From positions 1,674,001-1,738,000 of the forward strand of contig WACJ01000501.1 of NCBI GenBank assembly GCA_008973525.1: a DNA stretch of 64,000 nt, written 5' to 3'. A program made the position numbers and the translations under genes. The DNA is from Stenopsyche tienmushanensis (Eukaryota; Arthropoda; Insecta; Trichoptera; Stenopsychidae). Numbering within the stretch: position 1 is the first letter of the stretch; each line of letters begins with the position of its first letter. Positions 57,111 to 64,000 of the stretch are shown here, piece by piece. A model generated the notes under the pieces. It was not told the origin of the DNA. It ran no database searches and saw nothing but the letters and a program-made list of their open reading frames with translations.

Positions 57111-58581
57111 TTAACCCTTTGCGGTCGTTTATCTACTCTCAGCCACCAAAGCTTATTTTACCGTTCCGGTCGTATGTCTGCTCTCAGCCTCAGTATGTCT
57201 ACTATTTATTCATGTACCAGTTTATAACTTCTCTGAATCCTCTAAAGTGTCTAAGCGACTTTATCACAAATCAAAACATTGCCCCGACAAATCAGAGATA
57301 ACGAAACTCGATATAAAAAATGCAGTCGTCCCACAATCACCATGCAAAACACCTTGGCTAGTCAGTCACCTTTTAAGAATGAAGAAATCGACAATCTTCG
57401 GAGATATTTTGCATAATTTCAAATAAAGCTTTACAAATTAGGTTTAACTGTAATTAGGCATTCTTACAGTTAAAAAAGAAAGTCACTGAAAAAATTGTAG
57501 TCAACAACATGCTTTTTTTTTTTTTTTTTCATCCAATACTTTTCCGTGTCTCCACCGTGTCCGCACTGTGATCAATTTACACCGGTCATCACAGACACAC
57601 GCTTGCAATAAAAACGTACGCACCAGGCGTAGAAGTCAATGAATCAGGGGGTGTTGCTGGGAGCATTCTTCTGCTCCACCGTGGCTGCTGCAAGTATTTG
57701 CAGGGAATAGGGGGTTTGGACAACTCACTGCCAGTTCTGGAAAGGAGCTAGTTTAGTCCGGAAATTAGAGTCTATTATTAAGTCCAGATGCCAGATAGTT
57801 GTCTATAAGATTCTACATTTAAACGAAAATTGAAGAAGTAGACTATGGAATTATTCTCCGTAGAATCCTTCTTCCGCACATTTGGTGCCAAAACTATCTG
57901 AACGCGGGGACCAGCCACTAGGTCTGCGTGTCCAACAGATCCTGAAGTGGAACCTCTGACACAACGCAGGAGAGTTTCCTGATCGTGCATTGACACTCCG
58001 AGAGACTGCCTATACCGAACCGAAGGAGATGCCTTGAATCGCCCGTGTCCTGTGAGGTCCAATAATATGGAACCACCCAGTGACACGCTAAACGATATTT
58101 AATGTTACTGAAGTAATTGAACAAATGCCTACTATTGACGTCATTCATCCATCGTTTCTGCCAAATCTCTAAACAAACAACAAGAATCCTCCTTTTTAAC
58201 TCTTTTATACCGGGGGCTGACGAGGATTGGAGATCATCCAGAAGGGATGTGTCTAAAGCAACATTTTCAATTACTTAATTTTTCAAACAAACAAATTTTT
58301 CTTGGTCAACCTAGATCTTATAATGTTTTCTGTAAATAATTCCTCGAAAATATCTCGTTCAAGTACAGATAAATGTTTTTTTTATATTTTCACAGACCCC
58401 CGGTAATGGCTTCGTTTAAGAACTGCTGGTCTAAACATACATCTAATGTTCAATAAAGAATTGATAAATCTCGTTCATCCTTTATAATCTTGCATGTTAT
58501 GTATCACTGCTCTCTCAATGGAAATTAATTTTGACCAGTACGACATCCATGTTCAAATTTAATACGTCCGCAGAGGGTTAA
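57111..58581. mobile_element. TTAA-flanked piggyBac-type element with internal insertion
   Basis: The left end TTAACCCTTTGCGGTCGT and the right end, in reverse complement, TTAACCCTCTGCGGACGT match over 16 of 18 bases and carry the piggyBac target TTAA. No transposase motif was found. The interior contains a hAT-type end (58393-58433), so it appears composite. Confidence 0.65.
58393..58433 (-). mobile_element. hAT-type terminal repeat inside the TTAA element
   Basis: In reverse complement it begins CAGCAGTTCTTAAACGAAGC, closely resembling the terminal repeat at 43051. Its partner end should lie to the left within 57300-58100 but was not identified with confidence. Confidence 0.5.
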
Positions 58582-61500
58582 TAGAAAGTTCACTACATTA
58601 CAAATGAAGTGGAATTTTGATTTTGATTATTTGCTTTTTATAATTAAAATCATACGACAAAATAATAAACGTCATCAATATAGCAATTGTAATCCTAATT
58701 AATCCATTTATATTCATTTGAGATAGAAGAGTCCATTAACTGCGCAAGAAAAATATTAGCGTACAGTAAACACGAAGAATACAGATGAGCAATTTAAATG
58801 ATGCATAATGCGAAGGAAATTAAATTAAAAATGGCATTCACTCAGCAATACGGGGCGAGCATACCAGACGCTAAATATCATAGAAGACTATAAGACGTGT
58901 ATTCCATTCTTGTTGCTACATAAGCCAAGTACTCGGACAATAAAGGTCGCAAATGACTCGCCTTAAAAAATGATGCCTCAGCCGATTGAATTGTATGTAG
59001 GTGTGGTGTATTATAACAAAACATACATTAGCAATGATGTATATTTATTGATGTAATGGAGTACTCACCGCTGTAAATTTGATTGAATTACATAAAAAAA
59101 TTATAACGTGTGTAAAATAATCATTTTAAAAGCAGTAAAATAAGAATTACATACTAAATTATTTAATTGTTTCGATAATACATCACCTGATTATTCTGAA
59201 TTTAAAAAGAAACTAAGGCATTCAAACGTTTTAAACTGTTGAAGAATAATTGCAAGAATTCACATTCATCTATGCTATAGACCGAGATTTAATTTTGTCT
59301 TAAAACAATTATATATATGCATATTTCAATCGTTAAGTGATTAAACAATTTATCATAATTTAGAAGAAAATATTATTTTTCACTGTGTTCCAATATCACA
59401 TCACAGAATACTGTTTGCAATTTTAAACGCGTGATTACTATTTACTTCTTTTGCAGTTTTAAATATGCGATCATTGAGGTATGAATTTAAAATTCAAACT
59501 AAGCTGATTCAAAGGATAGCTGCTAAAGAACGTATCTTTCTATAACTAGTGTAACGTCGATGCCTTTTAAGGAGTTCGTGTGGCTCACTAAGAGAATTTG
59601 ATATGCCTGGTAAATAAAATTTATTTTCACGAGGCAATTTTTTCAACAAATTCAGCACATTTCGCCTCAGCAGATTTATATTACAACACTTTGATGGAGA
59701 ATAAATATTATTTCTGATGTTCGACCATTTTTTAAATAAATATTTTTACACTTTGAGGGACATTTAGTATTTTACATTGCTTCAATTCAATTCAATCACT
59801 CGCATCTTTTTACGAGTTCATGAATTAAATAGCGCTTCAATCTGCGTGTCCTGGGAGTCTTATCGATCAGTTTTTCAACTAGGCAGTTGGGATGTATTGT
59901 TGACACGACTACAATTTTCAATCTATTGTTTCGATGTGGGTCTTTTGAATTAATTATGTATGTCGTCGTTTGTCAGAAAATCATGGAACGTTGACTATTG
60001 TAAGCAGCACTTCAGACCGAAAGCATTGGAGAAAGTAAATATTGGAGGCTGATATGGCACACTGGAGATGTTCCTATATGTCTTAATGGGTTTTAGTATC
60101 GCTTTGTAAAATGGTATTCATTAAATTCATAAGAAATGACAATATAAATACACTTGAAGAACTATTTCTCATAACTATTTACAAAACATGATAATGAAAA
60201 AAATATCTCCAGACAAGAATCAACAAAACAAACTCGTATTTTGAAATACGCTGCAGTTATTTCAAGCAAATGTAAAAAAGAAATCTAGTGAATCAACAGT
60301 ATTGGGAAACAAATTTCACACTTTCACTTTCATGTTTGCATATGACTGTTAATGAACAACATAATGGATTATACGCTTTTGAATGCTGCAATATTTTAAT
60401 ATATAATTTACAAAAATCTATCCAAACCAAGTGTTAGAATAATTTATGCAAAAACTTATTTCAAGTGTCAGACATGAAATTATTATAATATTGGAAAATG
60501 CACAAAATTGGATATTTCGTTTTAAACGAGAGAAATATTTAAGGTTCCGAGAATTGTATTCACATCAAACACATAGACATATTAACCAATCATTACGAAA
60601 TGTCTAAGCAATGTGTTAAAATTGATAATTGATCACATGATGTTGTGAATGAATACTTCCAATTAGAGTTGCTTCATCATCCCAGATCGGCCGAGGCTAT
60701 TCCAGAATTAAAGTATTTGGGGACGAAGCAATCATTTGCGATGCTCAAACAGGCATAGAAGACATACGATTTTCAAAAAACTACATAGAATACAATTATC
60801 AACTGAATTATTTTAAGACTGAAAAAGATACACTATTTCACGCGGCAAATAGCATTATATCATCAATCTGATGAATGATCAATCTTTTCTTTATAAGATG
60901 ATAAAATAAAATAATCTAATCTGAATCATTTGATTTTGTCAATGGTTCTAAACAAAATTTTGGAAATACTCAACATTTGACTGTGAGAAAACTTGCTTTA
61001 TCGTTTTTTTTATACGGTTGCTAATGGAAAAATATATCAATGCAGAATTTTGAAGGAAAATATTGATTAAATTTTGCTGTGTTGAGTTTTTAAAAGTTAA
61101 TTCTCTAATAAACGCTCAATGGAGACACTACAAACACGTTCTTTCTCCACTTCATGTGGTTTTAAATGTCCGTAAGTAGATCATGTGATAAGACAAACGG
61201 ATCAAATATGGACATCGATTATCATAGCGCATTACCCGAGAGACGTGAAGTGACTGAGAAAACAACCGTTAAGATTAATGATAAAATTATGCAAAATTTG
61301 AGACGGACTAAACTAAAAATTGAGCGAAATCTTTGCTAAAAATATGTTTTTAGCCTCGGCATGAAAATATATTTATTAATTGAAAATGTACAATTACAGT
61401 TAAATTGCCTATTGAAATGTGACATTAATTCGCAAGCACACCTACTCTACTTGGTTCTTATGAGAAACCAGTTGGAATTGTACAAGATTATAACAGGAAT

Positions 61501-62969
61501 GTATTGCTCGCATAACTTTATATAATAAAAATTTGACCTTTATGCATAGCATTTGTGGAGAAAATATAAATAAATCTGAGTAATAATTATATGATTGCAA
61601 TGAGTAGCGGAATTTGTGTTAAGTGATACTTTAAGCACAAGAAGACTATTGCCCATCTAGAGATTTTGAGATATGAACATGTGTCTGATAAAGTTGTCGG
61701 CATTGATAGTTTTACCGTTTAATGCAGTGGTGGCCAATTTGTCCTTATTAATTCAAGCTTTCATAGTGAACGGTAGAAGTTTTGTCATATGGTTGCATCT
61801 ATGAAATATTATGCAGCTTCAAAAGAGATTGATTGATGATTCAGTAGACATCTTAACGAACTTAAATTGGATATGGAAAACCAATTTGAATACATTTTGT
61901 CTGGATGTAAAATCATGTTACTGCAAGTATCAAGGACGCTGATACAGCTTTCTGAAAAGAACTGTTATTAAATAGATAAGATGAAGGAAATAAACATAGT
62001 TTCAATAGTGGTGGATAAAAAAACATGGCTTCAATGACGCTGTCATAAAAATGACTATAATTATGTCTGAATATATAGAAAATGATATTCAATTTGTTGA
62101 TACATTTCTTTGCGTCATCATATCTTTTAGAATCAGGCTATAGTGCTGTTAGTCATATCAGCTTCGAGGATTTAATTAATAATCAATTAAATGTAATTTC
62201 AATAGGCTTTATACAGTTTTGGCATGTGCCATTATTAAAAATATTCAAATTTAAAATATAGATTATAAAGATAATTGAGTTTCAACAAAAAAGAAAGGAA
62301 TTATGTACACTGTTGTTTTTAAAACAAAAAGTTAATATTTTAACAAATATATTAAATCCTGTATTCAGATAAAAAACAAGAACATGATAAATATTGCACA
62401 TTTTCTTTATAATCAGGACTTGCCAATAAGGACACAAAGACTATTAAGCAAATGAAATCCTAATAATAAATGGGGTTTTAGAGTTAGAGGATCAGATCCT
62501 CGAGAAACAAGAATAATTGCAAGAATTCACAGCTCTGCAACGAACAGGATTACATATACATGAAATAAGGGGGCAATATATAAAAAATTCATCATGACCC
62601 TTTCTAATACTACGATGCCATAAAAATTGCAATTAGATGAGAAGCATTGCTTCTAGCTTTGTTTTGTTCTATCAGCTCCAATGTTGAGTGATTGTCTTTA
62701 CGGTGAATTGTATAAAGAGAGTTTTTTTTATTACAATTTGTAGTAATGCAAATGAAAGACATTGTATTTTGCATAATTATCCACAGATACATTCATAAAT
62801 CAAGGGCTGCTGACGCATACTTGATACAAACAAAATACATCATTCCGGAGTTTAGAAAACATATCTCGCTTTCATTAACATCTCGTTTCCGACAGTGCAT
62901 TTTGTGTTCATCATTCATGTTCGTTCATGAGTAGAATTTTCTTACAAATGTTATATTGCTGGGACAATT
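58582..62969. other. AT-rich intergenic DNA, no gene seen
   Basis: No ORF above about 60 codons with recognisable content. CAGTGGTGGCCAATTTGTCC at 61726 resembles the end of a hAT-type element, but no second end was found. Confidence 0.4.
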
Positions 62970-63425
62970 ACAGGGTGCGTTCAAAAAGTAATGTGTCCAG
63001 TTTTATCCAGATGAGATGATACACTGCAGTGCAATCTAATCTGTTGAGTCAGGTTGAGGGAAGCGTTAGCTTTAAAATTTGCCCTTAAAAAGTTCACGTG
63101 AACCTCGTTTTGAAGCAATGTAATACGGCACAATGGATCGCCATTAAGCTTTGCGTTAAACTTGCAAAGTTGTTAAAGTCCGCCAACAAATGTATCTATT
63201 AATTCAGCAGACCTTTGCAAGTGATTGCTTGTCCATAGCACAAGTCGTTCAAGACGGGCTGGGAGGATATCTCCAAAAAACCCCGCAGTGGACGTCCATC
63301 GACTTTCTGAATCGACAAAAATGTTATGCATGTGCGTGATTGTTTGAACTTTAAACATAATGAAAACAACTGTTTATCGCATTGTAACTGGAGATTTGAA
63401 CACAAAGACGCATGGAAATTTCATC
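62970..63425 (+). mobile_element. Mariner transposase N-terminal fragment with left TIR
   Basis: A TIR-like start, GGGTGCGTTCAAAAAGTAAT, is at 62974. Coding remnants follow: IAIKLCVKLAKLLKSANKC at about 63140, then ISKKPRSGRPST at about 63270 and VRDCLNF. The order fits the helix-turn-helix region and linker of mariner transposases. Frames are broken and the catalytic part is absent. Confidence 0.75.
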
Positions 63426-64000
63426 ACAACAACAATTATCTACCTAGGACCTGCACCCATAAATATATACTTTTTAAAAATTAAAACTAAAATATACTCT
63501 ATGGGGTAGGGAAGAGTCTTAGGAGGAAGAGAAGGGAACTCTGTGACCTGATGGAGATTGTAGAAAGTCCTGGGGATACATTTTCCCCCAAAATTTTTTG
63601 CGGAAAGCTGTAAAGATGTAGTGATCATAAAGTTTTTGTGTCCAACTGGTCTAAATTTCAGAGCGCTGAAACATTGAAGATGGTGCCTAACTGAGGGGAA
63701 GAAACTTGAGAGGTGGTAGCCGACGGATATGGCAAAGCGCATCTGAGGCATTCGCCTATATTGGGATTTCCCTGCCACCGATTACCGGGGAACAAAACAA
63801 CTTCTATTTAAACCTGATTATGATAGTTTCGTAACTTAAAGCGTACTATAGCTACGATTGTGACAATTTGATTTAATTTGGCTTTCACTATACACAGATA
63901 ATATTGTCTGAATATTTTTTGGTATCATCCCATCGGTTCCCAGGCCTCCCCACTGCTCTGATCTGGTCCCCTTTTTTAGACTTTTTTGCTTCCTCGTTTA
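63426..64000. other. Unassigned sequence at the window edge
   Basis: A 112-codon minus-strand ORF (63440-63778) in less AT-rich DNA has no recognisable domain. I cannot tell a gene piece from decayed transposon sequence. Confidence 0.3.

Noticed and set aside
1..64000. CRISPR arrays, bacterial operons or Shine-Dalgarno sites
   Set aside because: Introns, poly(A) signals and insect-type transposons show a nuclear eukaryotic genome. The direct repeats are coding repeats or transposons, with no spacer structure.

Overview
The window is eukaryotic, AT-rich and full of transposon relics, with intron-bearing genes that have consensus GT/AG splice sites. Gene content points to an insect. Three neighbouring minus-strand exons at the left end (170-19626) encode giant, low-complexity, Ser-rich proteins. 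Their (Ser-X)n-Glu blocks recall the phosphoserine motifs of caddisfly heavy-chain fibroin and the Ser-rich glue proteins (sericins) of moths. A silk-spinning amphiesmenopteran, perhaps a caddisfly, is therefore my best guess. It is an inference from motif style, not a database match.

Region 1 (1-19.7 kb) is the silk-like cluster. In transcription order, right to left, it holds a 2761-residue (SX)n/Lys-His-Tyr repeat protein (11341-19626), an 1111-residue Cys-Asn-Ser / Trp-Asp-Tyr / His-rich protein (7309-10644) and a ~790-residue Trp-Asp module protein with a Ser-His tail (170-2541). Each is one huge repetitive exon preceded by a splice acceptor. The upstream exons, which should carry signal peptides, could not be located. 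The two larger exons begin in the same way (Gly-Ile-x-Arg, phase 0), and the first and third share a Ser/Asn/Trp then Lys/Ser-His C-terminus. They look like diverged tandem paralogues, plausibly co-expressed in silk glands. Tc1/mariner-type relics lie between them.

Region 2 (19.7-32.5 kb) is a transposon graveyard: LINE relics, mariner/IS630-type elements, two hAT copies and nested insertions. No cellular gene could be supported.

Region 3 (32.5-56.4 kb) holds three ordinary cellular genes: a FANCE-like gene (+, 32571-33662), a MOSPD2-like CRAL-TRIO/MSP membrane protein in one exon (-, 40986-42449) and a complete ten-exon Mgat2 gene (-, 56386-48532). I assembled Mgat2 by hand to an uninterrupted 471 codons. 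Its introns host a piggyBac-like element, a long-TIR MITE and a deleted mariner.

Region 4 (56.4-64 kb) is AT-rich intergenic DNA with a TTAA-flanked element, a hAT end and a mariner transposase fragment. No gene was found. Every functional call is made by eye from motifs; no searches were run.
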